Below, one piece after another: positions 1 through 8,578 of a stretch of 64,000 bases of DNA (within the stretch, counting starts at the first letter, position 1; each line of letters starts with the position of its first letter). The stretch spans positions 1,064,001 to 1,128,000 of the forward strand of contig NZ_VFOF01000001.1 in NCBI RefSeq assembly GCF_006715975.1, given 5' to 3'. Source of the stretch: Zymomonas mobilis. Lineage in GTDB: Bacteria > Pseudomonadota > Alphaproteobacteria > Sphingomonadales > Sphingomonadaceae. Made by a program: the position numbers and the translations under genes. A model generated the notes under the pieces. The model searched no databases, was not told the DNA's origin, and worked only from the letters and a program-made list of their open reading frames with translations.

Positions 1-320
1 GGGATGGCTGGCGTATTCTTTTAACGATTATGTCGCTTTTTAGATTAGAGCGTCCCTTGCTCTTTTTTGGCATTATCGGGATGTTATTGGCGATTACGGG
101 TATTGGGCTTGCCGTGCCTTTAATGGTTACCTACTGCCATACAGGATTAGTGCCGAGATTACCGACGGCTTTGCTTTCGACGGGGCTTGTTATCCTTTCC
201 AGCCTTTCCTTTGCTTGTGGAATTATTTTGGATACAGTTGTCTATGGGCGTCGAGAAGCGTTAAGACTAGCTTATCTGGCACAGTCAGGTCTTTTTGAAT
301 CCCAGCCGAAAGAAAGATAG
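1..320 (+). CDS. C-terminal part of a family 2 glycosyltransferase (DPM1-like), cut by the window edge
   Basis: The frame of the ATG at 30 stays open to the left edge and reads DGWRILLTI before that Met, so this is the tail of a longer gene and not a 96-residue protein. The visible part has two hydrophobic stretches followed by a basic tail (VVYGRREALRLAYLAQ), the usual end of polyprenyl-phosphate or dolichol-phosphate sugar transferases with C-terminal membrane anchors. The catalytic GT-A domain lies outside the window. The family call rests on the tail alone. The gene runs in the same direction as clpP, 79 bases away. Confidence 0.7.
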   Translation, partial: DGWRILLTIMSLFRLERPLLFFGIIGMLLAITGIGLAVPLMVTYCHTGLVPRLPTALLSTGLVILSSLSFACGIILDTVVYGRREALRLAYLAQSGLFESQPKER

Positions 321-399
321 ATATATCTTTGGGCTTGAATTAGTAAGCAAGAGCGACAATCTATAATTTTCGCCAAATAATTAAGGACGCTGTTTTTCG

Positions 400-1032
400 A
401 TGAGCCATGATCACGCTGATATCGTCAATGCTTTAATCCCAATGGTTGTCGAACAATCGAACCGTGGTGAACGTAGCTTTGATATTTATTCTCGCCTGTT
501 ACGGGAACGTATTATTTTTGTAACCGGTCAGGTCGAAGACCATATGGCTTCGGTGATTTGCGCTCAGCTTTTGTTTCTGGAAGCTGAAAATCCGAAAAAA
601 GATATTTTTCTTTATATCAACTCCCCGGGTGGCGTTGTGACAGCAGGCCTCGCTATTCACGATACTATGCAGTATATCCGTCCAAAGGTCGGTACGCTTT
701 GCATCGGTCAGGCCGCTTCAATGGGTAGCTTCCTGCTTGCTGCGGGTGAACCTGGCATGCGTATTGCCACGACCAACAGCCGTATCATGATTCATCAGCC
801 TTCTGGTGGGGCGCAGGGTATGGCGGCCGATATTGAAATTCAGGCTCGTGAAATCCTGCGGATGCGTCATCGCTTGAATGCTCTTTATGCGAAATATACC
901 AATCAGCCGATTGAAGAGATTGAAAAGGCGATGGATCGCGATAACTTTTTGGAAGCCGACGAAGCCATGGCCTTTGGTTTGATCGACAAAGTCTTTGACA
1001 AGCGTCCGCCAGCTTCCGAAGAAAAAGAATAA
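400..1032 (+). CDS. clpP: ATP-dependent Clp protease proteolytic subunit
   Basis: Serine peptidase that forms the double-heptamer degradation chamber of ClpXP or ClpAP in the cytoplasm. At 210 residues it has full family length. The catalytic triad is visible as Ser107 (GQAASMGS), His132 (IHQPSGG) and Asp181 (MDRDNF), with the same spacing as in E. coli ClpP. It is followed by clpX after a 151-base spacer containing a strong hairpin. The neighbours often seen in other proteobacteria, tig upstream and lon downstream, are absent here. Confidence 0.98.
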   Translation: MSHDHADIVNALIPMVVEQSNRGERSFDIYSRLLRERIIFVTGQVEDHMASVICAQLLFLEAENPKKDIFLYINSPGGVVTAGLAIHDTMQYIRPKVGTLCIGQAASMGSFLLAAGEPGMRIATTNSRIMIHQPSGGAQGMAADIEIQAREILRMRHRLNALYAKYTNQPIEEIEKAMDRDNFLEADEAMAFGLIDKVFDKRPPASEEKE

Positions 1033-1080
1033 ACAATTCCGAGCGAAATCGGTCTTTTTTATACAGACCCGTTTGACCTT

Positions 1081-1114
1081 TGCTGCAAAATATCCGTTTT
1101 TTCGGATTGCAGCA
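1081..1114 (+). other. Strong hairpin in the clpP-clpX spacer
   Basis: The arms TGCTGCAA (1081-1088) and TTGCAGCA (1107-1114) pair perfectly. An inner TCCG/CGGA pair closes a loop of six T. No T-run follows the 3' arm, so it is a poor intrinsic terminator. It could be an RNA processing or stability element that separates clpP and clpX expression. That role is inference. Confidence 0.6.
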
Positions 1115-1183
1115 GAGGGAAAACAAGCGCTAAAACGATCTTGGAATGGATGAAAGCGGCTAAAAGCCGCCAAGGATGATGTT

Positions 1184-2452
1184 ATGACCAAACTGAGCGG
1201 CAGCGATTCCAAAAGCACGCTTTACTGTTCTTTCTGCGGCAAATCGCAGCACGAAGTCCGTAAGCTTATCGCCGGGCCGACAGTGTTTATCTGCGATGAA
1301 TGTGTTGAACTGTGCAACGACATCATTCGCGAGGAAACCAGAGGCGCTTTGCATAAAGGCGACGGCAGCGTGCCGACCCCACAGGAAATCTGTACGATTC
1401 TTGACCAATATGTTATCGGACAGAGCAAAGCCAAGCGGGTGCTTTCTGTTGCGGTGCATAACCATTACAAACGGCTGAACCACGGTGGTAAAGACGCCGA
1501 TGTTGAATTGGCGAAATCCAATATCCTTTTGATCGGGCCTACCGGTTGCGGTAAAACGCTTCTGGCTGAAACCTTAGCACGCACTTTCGATGTGCCTTTC
1601 ACTATGGCCGATGCTACCACATTGACCGAAGCCGGTTATGTCGGAGAAGATGTCGAAAACATTATCCTGAAATTATTACAGGCTAGTGACTACAATGTGG
1701 AACGCGCCCAGCGGGGCATCGTCTATATTGATGAAATCGACAAGATCACCAGAAAATCCGATAACCCGTCTATTACGCGCGATGTTTCCGGTGAAGGCGT
1801 GCAGCAGGCCTTGCTGAAACTCATGGAAGGCACCACGGCTTCGGTCCCGCCACAGGGTGGCAGAAAACATCCGCAGCAGGAATTTTTGCAGGTCGACACG
1901 ACCAATATTCTCTTTATCTGCGGCGGTGCTTTTGCCGGACTTGATCGGATTATTGCGGATCGTCTTGAAGGCAAATCAATCGGTTTCGGCGCGCATGTTT
2001 CGGCTCCTGATGAACGGCGCACGGGCAAAATCTTGCAGGAATGCGAACCGGAAGATTTGCTGAAATTCGGCCTCATCCCTGAATTTGTCGGTCGTTTGCC
2101 TGTTCTCGCAACGCTTGAAGATTTGGATCAAGAAGCTCTGGTACGGATTTTAACCGAACCGCGGAATGCTTTGGTTAAGCAGTATCAGAAGTTATTTGAG
2201 CTGGAAGATGCCAAGCTAGAATTTACCGAAGATGCATTGGCTTCGATTGCGAAGAAGGGCATCGAACGGAAAACCGGCGCACGTGGTTTGCGTTCTATCC
2301 TAGAAGGTATCTTGCTGGATACGATGTTCGAACTACCCTCACTTGAGGATATTTCCGAAATCATCGTCGACAAAGATGTCGCCGAAGGAAAGAAAGAACC
2401 TGTTCGGGTTTTTGCCAAAAAAGAAAAAGAAGTTAGCCCCGGAGCTGCCTAG
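1184..2452 (+). CDS. clpX: ATP-dependent Clp protease ATP-binding subunit ClpX
   Basis: AAA+ unfoldase that feeds tagged proteins to ClpP. At 422 residues it is standard length. An N-terminal C4 zinc domain has Cys15, 18, 37 and 40. Walker A is GPTGCGKT at 118-125 and the Walker B region is around 179-187 (IVYIDEIDK). The pore loop GYVGEDV is at 151-157, the ClpP-docking IGF loop is near 266-268, and sensor 2 is GARGL near 366. ClpXP in alphaproteobacteria degrades cell-cycle regulators such as CtrA. That is family knowledge, and no such targets lie in this window. Confidence 0.98.
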   Translation: MTKLSGSDSKSTLYCSFCGKSQHEVRKLIAGPTVFICDECVELCNDIIREETRGALHKGDGSVPTPQEICTILDQYVIGQSKAKRVLSVAVHNHYKRLNHGGKDADVELAKSNILLIGPTGCGKTLLAETLARTFDVPFTMADATTLTEAGYVGEDVENIILKLLQASDYNVERAQRGIVYIDEIDKITRKSDNPSITRDVSGEGVQQALLKLMEGTTASVPPQGGRKHPQQEFLQVDTTNILFICGGAFAGLDRIIADRLEGKSIGFGAHVSAPDERRTGKILQECEPEDLLKFGLIPEFVGRLPVLATLEDLDQEALVRILTEPRNALVKQYQKLFELEDAKLEFTEDALASIAKKGIERKTGARGLRSILEGILLDTMFELPSLEDISEIIVDKDVAEGKKEPVRVFAKKEKEVSPGAA

Positions 2453-2483
2453 AACAGCCCTAGCTAACAGCTTGCCTTAATGA

Positions 2484-2549
2484 AAAAGAGGCGGTGCTTC
2501 ATATCCTTTAATCTAGTCGATAACGGGGATATGAGGTGCCGCCTCTTTT
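2484..2549. terminator. Bidirectional terminator between clpX and the convergent GNAT gene
   Basis: A long inverted repeat has its left arm at 2484-2506 and its right arm at 2527-2549, nearly perfect over 23 bases with a 20-base loop. A-runs and T-runs at the outer ends give a U-tract on either strand. The right arm lies inside the last codons of the minus-strand GNAT gene (stop at 2513), so that protein's C-terminus is encoded within the terminator stem. Confidence 0.75.
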
Positions 2550-3124
2550 GGTAACAACCCCGTAAGACGGGGATCCTCATGAATTTCGATCATCCGCTGA
2601 AAAGGGCGGAATTGATGTTTCTGATAGAAGCGCAAGGCTGCGGGATGATCGAGGCTACAGCTATGTAGCCAAACGCGCCGTACATCCGGTCGCCATGCTT
2701 TGCTTAACGTATGCCTCATCATGGGATGACCTAGCTTTTTACCAAGACAGGCGCTGGAAAGACCAAAAAAAACAATTTCACATTGGCCTTCTTGGCGAAA
2801 ATCCAGCTCTACCAGACCGATAATCTGCTGATCTTGATCGCGCAGACGATAGATTTCGATTTTAGGATGGGTGATCAAAGCCTGTAATTCAGAGCTATCC
2901 AATTCCAAACGGGAAAACCACAACCACGGGCTGCCTATTTGCCGGAAGAGATCTAGATAGGGCGCGGTTTCTGGATTTTGCCAGTACTCTAAATGGTAGC
3001 GTTGGTTTTCAGCATCCAAAATGTCAGTATTTTGAGGTTGTATTGAAATATCGGGTCGGCTTGTCATTTCCAAAGCCGTGATAACGGATGCGATTTGCCC
3101 TTTTTCAAGCGAAAGAATCGTCAT
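2513..3124 (-). CDS. GNAT-family N-acetyltransferase-like protein
   Basis: A 203-residue protein whose C-terminal half looks like a GNAT domain: a strand with LVELDFRQ, then FFGLSSACLGKKLGHPMM as the likely acetyl-CoA loop, and DHPAALRFYQKHQFRP, the conserved motif near the end of many GNATs. The N-terminal half contains a conserved-looking YLDLFRQIGSPWLWFSRL block. The substrate cannot be deduced. It ends 3 bases upstream of hemF's stop-side neighbour and shares its strand, so it is probably co-transcribed with hemF. Confidence 0.75.
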   Translation of the reverse strand: MTILSLEKGQIASVITALEMTSRPDISIQPQNTDILDAENQRYHLEYWQNPETAPYLDLFRQIGSPWLWFSRLELDSSELQALITHPKIEIYRLRDQDQQIIGLVELDFRQEGQCEIVFFGLSSACLGKKLGHPMMRHTLSKAWRPDVRRVWLHSCSLDHPAALRFYQKHQFRPFQRMIEIHEDPRLTGLLPKEAAPHIPVID

Positions 3125-3127
3125 CGA

Positions 3128-3970
3128 CTATTCCCAAACCGCGATCGGGGGCAGGCTCATTAAAACAGCCTCGGCATCGCCACCCGTTTTCAGACCAAAT
3201 AAAGTCCCGCGATCATAAAGCAGATTGAATTCGGTATAACGGCCACGATAAACATGCAGTCGATGGAAGTCTTCTTCGCTGACGGGTGTATTTTGCCGTC
3301 TAGCAATCAGTTTCAGAAAAATATCGAGAAAGGCACTGCCGACATCTTTGGTAAAAGCAAAATCAGCCTCAAAATCATTGTCGATATAGTCATAAAAAAT
3401 ACCACCAACACCGCGTTTTGTCTGGCGATGGGGAATATCGAAATAACGGTCTGCCCATTCACTAAAACGGGTGTAATAATCAGGATTATGTTGGTCACAG
3501 ACGGCTTTCAAGGCCAGATGAAATTCATCTGTGTCTTCCTGATAGGGGGTAGAGGGATTAAGATCGATACCGCCCCCAAACCAGCTTTTTTCGGTTTGCA
3601 AAAAGCGGCAATTCATATGGATATTGGGGACATGGGGGTTCGCCATATGGGCGACCAGACTGATGCCAGTTGCGAAAAAATGCGGGTCTTTTTCTGTTCC
3701 CGGAATTTTCTGCGCGAAATCAGGAGAGAAACAACCTTTGACGGTCGAAATATTGACCCCGACCTTTTCAAAAATCTGGCCTTTCATCAAAGACCGAATG
3801 CCATGTCCTTTTTGAATGCCAAAACTGTCAGAATTCTTTTGCCATGGCGTCGGCAAGAAAACAGCCTGACTGCCTGCTTGATGCTCTACCGCTTCAAATT
3901 GCTGGCAAATACGATTGCGTAATTGATGAAACCAATCCGAAACCGTCTGTTGTTGTTTATCTAACTTCAT
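3128..3970 (-). CDS. hemF: Oxygen-dependent coproporphyrinogen III oxidase
   Basis: Cytosolic haem-biosynthesis enzyme that converts coproporphyrinogen III to protoporphyrinogen IX with O2. Family signatures include HMANPHVPNIHMNCRF, WFGGGIDLNPSTPYQED, DHGT-like YYTRFSEWADRYFDIPHR and GGIFYDYID. An ATG further upstream (4030) would run deep into trmL. I chose 3970 because AGGAGG precedes it by 8 bases and the protein then starts MKLDKQQQTVSDWF, giving 280 residues. It overlaps the trmL stop by 14 bases, which suggests translational coupling. An O2-dependent enzyme is notable in a fermentative organism. Confidence 0.95.
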   Translation of the reverse strand: MKLDKQQQTVSDWFHQLRNRICQQFEAVEHQAGSQAVFLPTPWQKNSDSFGIQKGHGIRSLMKGQIFEKVGVNISTVKGCFSPDFAQKIPGTEKDPHFFATGISLVAHMANPHVPNIHMNCRFLQTEKSWFGGGIDLNPSTPYQEDTDEFHLALKAVCDQHNPDYYTRFSEWADRYFDIPHRQTKRGVGGIFYDYIDNDFEADFAFTKDVGSAFLDIFLKLIARRQNTPVSEEDFHRLHVYRGRYTEFNLLYDRGTLFGLKTGGDAEAVLMSLPPIAVWE

Positions 3971-4415
3971 GTGCGAAGCCTCCTGTCTGGCGTAGGGCTT
4001 CAGCCAAAGCGATACCCGCCGAAACCGCAATATTCAAAGAACGGAAATCGGAGAGCAGCGGTATTCGGACCTGATGGGTAGCTGCCTTATGGACAAAATC
4101 GGGGGCGCCTGCGGATTCAGAACCGAACAGCAGAATATCATCCGGTTTAAAAGTCATTTCCGGTAATGGAATATCGCCAGCTGTGGTCAGTAATACCAAA
4201 CGTTCTGATCGCGCTTCTTGAAAGCTATTCCAGTCATTATGCCGCACGGGCGGGGCTATTCTTGCATAATCCATGCCCGCCCGTTTCAAAGCACGATCGG
4301 AAAAGGCAAATCCACAAGGTTCTATAATATCGACACCGACACCAAAACAGGCCGCCGTTCTCAGGATTGTTCCTACATTACCGGCAATATCCGGTTGATA
4401 TAACGCTATTCTCAT
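3957..4415 (-). CDS. trmL: tRNA (cytidine(34)-2'-O)-methyltransferase, SPOUT class
   Basis: Methylates the wobble ribose of tRNA-Leu isoacceptors using SAM. The SPOUT trefoil-knot motifs are clear: GNVGTILRTAACFG near the N-terminus, LLFGSESAGAP in the middle, and IPLLSDFRSLNIAVSAGIALAEALRQ at the C-terminal knot. I set the start at the ATG giving MRIALYQPDIAGN, the family's usual start. A TTG nine codons upstream at 4442 is the alternative. At about 152 residues it has family length. It is the first gene of the minus-strand trmL-hemF-GNAT unit. Confidence 0.9.
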   Translation of the reverse strand: MRIALYQPDIAGNVGTILRTAACFGVGVDIIEPCGFAFSDRALKRAGMDYARIAPPVRHNDWNSFQEARSERLVLLTTAGDIPLPEMTFKPDDILLFGSESAGAPDFVHKAATHQVRIPLLSDFRSLNIAVSAGIALAEALRQTGGFAHEVR

Positions 4416-4586
4416 TATTCGGATTATAATAATAGTTGGCAAATTATGCCAAAAAAGTTTATTACAAATATCAATAATTTTTTATTTTAATACATATCAA
4501 AAACCCGAAAAGGCTAAGGGAAATATATTTTCCTGCTGTGGAATTGCTCGACCCCCTTGGGGTGTCCGGTGAGGGGAGGAGAATCT

Positions 4587-5135
4587 ATGCCGTCTTCTGA
4601 AAAAAGCTTGCCCAAAGATATGGATCGCCGCGATTTCCTAAATGTCGCCGCCGTCGGTTTAACGGGCATCGGTGTTTGTGGGGCTGCGGTGCCGTTTATC
4701 GCGCAAATGAATCCGTCAAAGGATGTCGCAGAGCAAGAGAAAACAGAAGTCGATATTTCCTCCGTCCAGCCGGGGCAAACCGTCAAAGTTGTCTGGCGCG
4801 GACAGCCTGTCTTCATCCGTAATTTGACAGAACAGGAAATAACCGAGGCCAATGCCGTCGCGATGTCTGACCTTCGTGATCCTGAGACCTTGGAACAAAG
4901 AACCAAGGCAGGCAAGAATAACTGGCTGGTGACAATGGCGCTTTGCACACATCTCGGCTGCATTCCACAAGGCGGTAATGCCGGAGAGCCGAAAGGCGAA
5001 TATGGCGGCTACATCTGTTCTTGCCATGGTTCCGCTTTTGACACGGCAGGCCGTATCAGAAGGGGGCCTGCACCGACCAATCTGACTGTCCCACCTTATC
5101 GTTTTATCAGTCCTTCTGTCATCTCTATCGGTTGA
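4587..5135 (+). CDS. petA: Ubiquinol-cytochrome c reductase iron-sulfur (Rieske) subunit
   Basis: Carries the 2Fe-2S centre of the bc1 complex that takes electrons from ubiquinol. The N-terminus has a twin-arginine-like DRRDFL followed by one hydrophobic segment (about 18-40), typical of a Tat-inserted signal anchor. The cluster motifs are CTHLGC (Cys120, His122, disulfide Cys125) and CSCHGS (Cys144, disulfide Cys146, His147). I chose the ATG at 4587, preceded by GGGAGGAG, over an ATG ten codons earlier. It is the first gene of petABC. Confidence 0.97.
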   Translation: MPSSEKSLPKDMDRRDFLNVAAVGLTGIGVCGAAVPFIAQMNPSKDVAEQEKTEVDISSVQPGQTVKVVWRGQPVFIRNLTEQEITEANAVAMSDLRDPETLEQRTKAGKNNWLVTMALCTHLGCIPQGGNAGEPKGEYGGYICSCHGSAFDTAGRIRRGPAPTNLTVPPYRFISPSVISIG

Positions 5136-5146
5136 GCTTATTTGTT

Positions 5147-6403
5147 ATGAACCTGTCTCCGCCTCCATACCGGCCAAAAAATTCTTTTACCCGATGGCTG
5201 GATGACCGTCTGCCTGTTATCCGGTTACTGCATGATGTGATCGGCGGGGGATATCTTGTTCCCCGTAACCTTAACTGGTTGTGGAATTTCGGGGTGTTGG
5301 CAGGCATTGCCCTGACAATTCAAATTGTCACGGGCTTGGCCTTGGCGATGCATTACGTTGCCAGCAGCAGTGAAGCATTCAATTCGATTGAAGGCATTAT
5401 GCGCTATGTCGGTTTCGGGTGGTTAATCCGATATGGCCATATGGCAGGTGCCAGTTTGTTTTTCGCTGCCCTTTATATCCATATGTTTCGCGGTGTTTAT
5501 TATGGTTCCTATAAAGCACCCCGTGAAATGATCTGGTTGATTGGCGTTTTGTTGTTCATGTTAGCCATGGCGACTGCTTTTCTTGGATATACGTTGGTTT
5601 GGGGACAGATGAGCTATTGGGCTGCCCAAGTTATTACCGGCCTATTTTCGGTTGTGCCTTTTGTTGGTGAAAAGATAAGAATTTGGATTTTAGGCGGATT
5701 CTCGCCCAATGCGGCTACGGTGAACCGTTTCTTTGTTCTTCATTTTACGCTGCCATTTGTCATTCTGGCGGTGGTCGGGTTGCATGTCTGGGCTTTGCAT
5801 CGGAAAGGTTCGGGTAATCCAACTGGTATAGAGGTGCAAAAACCAGAAGAAGTCGTCCCCATGCACCCTTATTATGTTGTCAAGGACGCGGTCGCGGTTT
5901 GCGTCTTTTTGTTGATTTTTTGTAGTCTGGTTTTCTTTTATCCGAATGCCTTCTCTGACCCCGATAATTATATTCCTGCTAATCCTTTTTCGACACCTGC
6001 ACATATCAAACCGGAATGGTATTTCTGGCCGTTTTATGCTGTTTTACGCTCCTTTACCGTTAACTTCATGGGCATACCGGCCAAGGTCTGGGGTGTTCTG
6101 GGTATGGGGCTATCGGTTATAGTTTGGGGCTTGCTCCCTTGGCTTGATAACTCGCCTGTAAGATCGGGGCGTTACCGGCCTCTTTTTCGGTGTTTTTTCC
6201 TGTTTTTTCTGGCGGATATGCTTTTATTGGGATTTTGCGGCAAACAGCCCGCCGAAGAGCCATGGATAAGATTGGGGCAATGGGCATCCCTTTATTATTT
6301 CGCCTTTTTCTTGGTGATCTTGCCGATTTTACCGCTGTTTGAAAAAACAAAAGCCGTGCCTTTTTCGATAGACGAGGCAGAGAATAAAAGAACGGATGCC
6401 TGA
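5147..6403 (+). CDS. petB: Cytochrome b subunit of the bc1 complex
   Basis: Multi-spanning membrane subunit that holds haems bL and bH and the two quinone sites. Two His pairs, each 14 residues apart, are visible: His98/His112 (RYGHMAGAS, YIHMFRG) and His199/His213 (VLHFTLP, GLHVWAL), counted from the ATG at 5147. The Qo-site PEWY motif is at about 289-292. A TTG at 5132, overlapping the petA stop, is an alternative start five codons earlier. The full cytochrome b/b6 N and C domains are present in about 418 residues. It overlaps petC by 8 bases. Confidence 0.97.
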   Translation: MNLSPPPYRPKNSFTRWLDDRLPVIRLLHDVIGGGYLVPRNLNWLWNFGVLAGIALTIQIVTGLALAMHYVASSSEAFNSIEGIMRYVGFGWLIRYGHMAGASLFFAALYIHMFRGVYYGSYKAPREMIWLIGVLLFMLAMATAFLGYTLVWGQMSYWAAQVITGLFSVVPFVGEKIRIWILGGFSPNAATVNRFFVLHFTLPFVILAVVGLHVWALHRKGSGNPTGIEVQKPEEVVPMHPYYVVKDAVAVCVFLLIFCSLVFFYPNAFSDPDNYIPANPFSTPAHIKPEWYFWPFYAVLRSFTVNFMGIPAKVWGVLGMGLSVIVWGLLPWLDNSPVRSGRYRPLFRCFFLFFLADMLLLGFCGKQPAEEPWIRLGQWASLYYFAFFLVILPILPLFEKTKAVPFSIDEAENKRTDA

Positions 6404-7244
6404 TATGCTGAATTTTATCCGCCGTATCGGCTTCATACGCCTTTTATGTCTGTTGGCTGGTCTTGGCATGTGCCTTGTGTTGTTATGGGGCGTTATCCAA
6501 CCCAGAGTAAAACAGGATGTTGATCCCGCTATCCGTTACCAAAAGCCGTTAAAGCCCTTAAAATTGTCAAGTGATGGGCTGACGGAACATTTTGACAAGA
6601 AGCAATTGCGGCGCGGTTTTACCGTCTTCCAGTCTGTTTGTGCATCCTGCCACGGGGTAAACCAAGTCCGTTTTCAGGATTTGACTGAAATCGGTTATAG
6701 TAAAGCCGAGATTGATACCATCCGTCAGGAATGGATTAATCGCGTGCCGGATATTGATCCGAATACAGGCGAAGCCTTGATGCGTCAGCCTAACCGAACT
6801 GACCGGATTACAGGCCCTTATTACAATCCATTGGGCACATTAGGCATTACCAATGCCCCTGATTTATCCTTGATGACCAAGGCCAGAAAAGGCGGCACGC
6901 GCTATATCTATTCTTTGCTGACTGGCTATGAAACAGAGCCCAAGGAAATAGCCGAACGCTATCCCCAATTAAAAACACCGGAAGGCAGTTTTTATAATCC
7001 TTATTTTAAAGGGTTACATGTCGCGATGCCTTTGGCTCTTCTGACAGATAATCAGGTTAGCTATGAAGATGGCACCAAGGCCAGCACCGATCAGATGGCA
7101 CAAGATGTGACGGCTTTCTTGAAATGGACGGCGGAACCGGAATTGGAAAACCGCCACCGTATAGGGTTGGGTGTTATTATTTTCCTGCTTGTGGCAACGG
7201 GGCTTTCGGTTGTCTGTTGCTACCGGATATGGCGGAAGATTTAG
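6396..7244 (+). CDS. petC: Cytochrome c1 subunit of the bc1 complex
   Basis: Membrane-anchored c-type cytochrome that passes electrons from the Rieske centre to a soluble cytochrome c. An N-terminal hydrophobic segment (about 14-34) looks like a signal anchor. The haem-binding motif is CASCH at 82-86, the likely axial Met is Met211 (LHVAMPL), and a C-terminal membrane helix lies at about 255-275. At 282 residues it is close to other alphaproteobacterial c1 proteins. The start ATG overlaps the petB stop. Its last 68 bases overlap the convergent mtgA gene. Confidence 0.96.
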   Translation: MPDMLNFIRRIGFIRLLCLLAGLGMCLVLLWGVIQPRVKQDVDPAIRYQKPLKPLKLSSDGLTEHFDKKQLRRGFTVFQSVCASCHGVNQVRFQDLTEIGYSKAEIDTIRQEWINRVPDIDPNTGEALMRQPNRTDRITGPYYNPLGTLGITNAPDLSLMTKARKGGTRYIYSLLTGYETEPKEIAERYPQLKTPEGSFYNPYFKGLHVAMPLALLTDNQVSYEDGTKASTDQMAQDVTAFLKWTAEPELENRHRIGLGVIIFLLVATGLSVVCCYRIWRKI

Positions 7245-7926
7245 CGGGCGACGGCAGCAGGCAACGATCCAGTCCAGATTTTCTGACCAAGGCAATACGA
7301 CTTTGAATAATATTGCCGTAACGGCGGACAAAGCCTTTTGGTGTTTGGACACTGCGTTTTTTGGGTAGCGGGAAAATAGCCGCTAATCTGGCCGCCTCCG
7401 AGGCAGAAAGATGGCTAGCATCATGATGGAAGTAAAATTGTGATGCCGCCTCGACGCCGTATATTCCACGGCCTGTTTCAGCAATATTGAGGTAGACCTC
7501 CATAATGCGTCGTTTTGACCAGATATGTTCAATTAGAAACGTGAAATAAGCTTCGATAATTTTACGACTATAGCCGCCATTTTGCCATAAAAAGACGTTT
7601 TTGGCGGTTTGCTGACTGATTGTAGAGCCTCCGCGAATACGTCCGCCGCTGGCATTATGTTTGGCGGCTTGTTCAATAGCGGTAAAATCGAAACCATGAT
7701 GGGAACAGAAACGGCTATCTTCAGCCGCAATAACCGCATCCGCCATAATAGGATCTATCCGATTTAAGGGACGCCAACGATAATCAAGACCATAGCCCAT
7801 TATTCGGTTAGTTATCATGGTGAGGGTGACCGGAGGGGGGATAAAGCGATAAAATCCCGCCCATAAACAGGATAATAAAAGAGAAATAACAAAAATCCGG
7901 CAGAAAAAACGAAAAAGCCGACACAT
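7177..7926 (-). CDS. mtgA: Monofunctional biosynthetic peptidoglycan transglycosylase
   Basis: GT51 enzyme that polymerises lipid II into glycan chains at the inner membrane. A hydrophobic anchor is at about 7-28. GT51 motifs in order are AAEDSRFCSHHGFD with catalytic Glu69, RGGSTISQQTAKN at about 98-110, RKIIEAYFTFLIE with Glu125, and NIAETGRGIYGVEAAS at 147-162. There is no transpeptidase domain, which separates it from class A PBPs. The 3' end runs 68 bases into petC on the other strand. The C-terminal Lys/Pro-rich tail comes from that overlap. Confidence 0.93.
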   Translation of the reverse strand: MCRLFRFFCRIFVISLLLSCLWAGFYRFIPPPVTLTMITNRIMGYGLDYRWRPLNRIDPIMADAVIAAEDSRFCSHHGFDFTAIEQAAKHNASGGRIRGGSTISQQTAKNVFLWQNGGYSRKIIEAYFTFLIEHIWSKRRIMEVYLNIAETGRGIYGVEAASQFYFHHDASHLSASEAARLAAIFPLPKKRSVQTPKGFVRRYGNIIQSRIALVRKSGLDRCLLPSPAKSSAISGSNRQPKAPLPQAGK

Positions 7927-8067
7927 CCTGTTTTATTCCCTTGATTAGCCCTGTTAAGCAGATAACCGACGAAAACGACTGCAATTTCAGGCTTTATAGC
8001 AAGATTTTTAGGCTTTATAGCCATAATAACGATGTTTTTTGAAATGGTAGAGAAGAGGGCAATAGCC

Positions 8068-8562
8068 ATGAAAAACGCGATCAATCTTAAGCTTTTGGCC
8101 AGACTGTGTTTCGCGGCTATGCCTGTTTTTTCCGGTTTTGTCGGAAGTCAGCTATGGGCTGCCCCCGTTGGGATTGTGCCTTATATGGCGAATTGCTCTT
8201 CATGCCATCAGCCCAAAGGACAGGGTTCCGCCAATCTTGCCCCAAAATTGACGAACCGTATCGGGAAAATTGCGACTTTTGACGATGGCCGCCGTTATAT
8301 GCTGTCAGTCGTTTTCAATGGTATGGCAGGACGGGTTGTTGTTGAAAATATGCCTTTTTTAGGGGTGATGACCCCGTTAGGCTCATTAAAAGACGAGGAT
8401 ATCGCGGGCGCGCTTAATTATATTATGTCGTTGCAAAATATGCCTCAGATCAAGCCTTTTACCGCAGCAGAAGTGAAAGCTGCCCGTTCACTACCGAAAA
8501 AATCGGCACCTCAGATGACCATCGAACGACAGAAATTAATTGCCGCACATGGGCCTTTCTAG
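8068..8562 (+). CDS. Exported monohaem cytochrome c
   Basis: A 164-residue protein with an N-terminal signal peptide that probably ends near SQLWA-APVG, then one CSSCH haem motif (PYMANCSSCHQPKGQG) and later methionines that could be the axial ligand (VVENMPFLGVMTPLG). The domain resembles class I cytochrome c. The ATG at 8068 (MKNAINLKLL) has GAGGG upstream and is better than the ATG twelve codons earlier, because it gives a normal signal peptide. It is divergent from mtgA and close to petABC, so it may accept electrons from bc1 in the periplasm. The partner enzyme is not in the window. Confidence 0.85.
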   Translation: MKNAINLKLLARLCFAAMPVFSGFVGSQLWAAPVGIVPYMANCSSCHQPKGQGSANLAPKLTNRIGKIATFDDGRRYMLSVVFNGMAGRVVVENMPFLGVMTPLGSLKDEDIAGALNYIMSLQNMPQIKPFTAAEVKAARSLPKKSAPQMTIERQKLIAAHGPF

Positions 8563-8578
8563 ACTGGGAATTACTGTC

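Noticed and set aside
3254-3922. 222-residue plus-strand frame across hemF
   Set aside because: It is the antisense shadow of hemF, which has full family conservation. The frame shows no domain and no ribosome-binding site.
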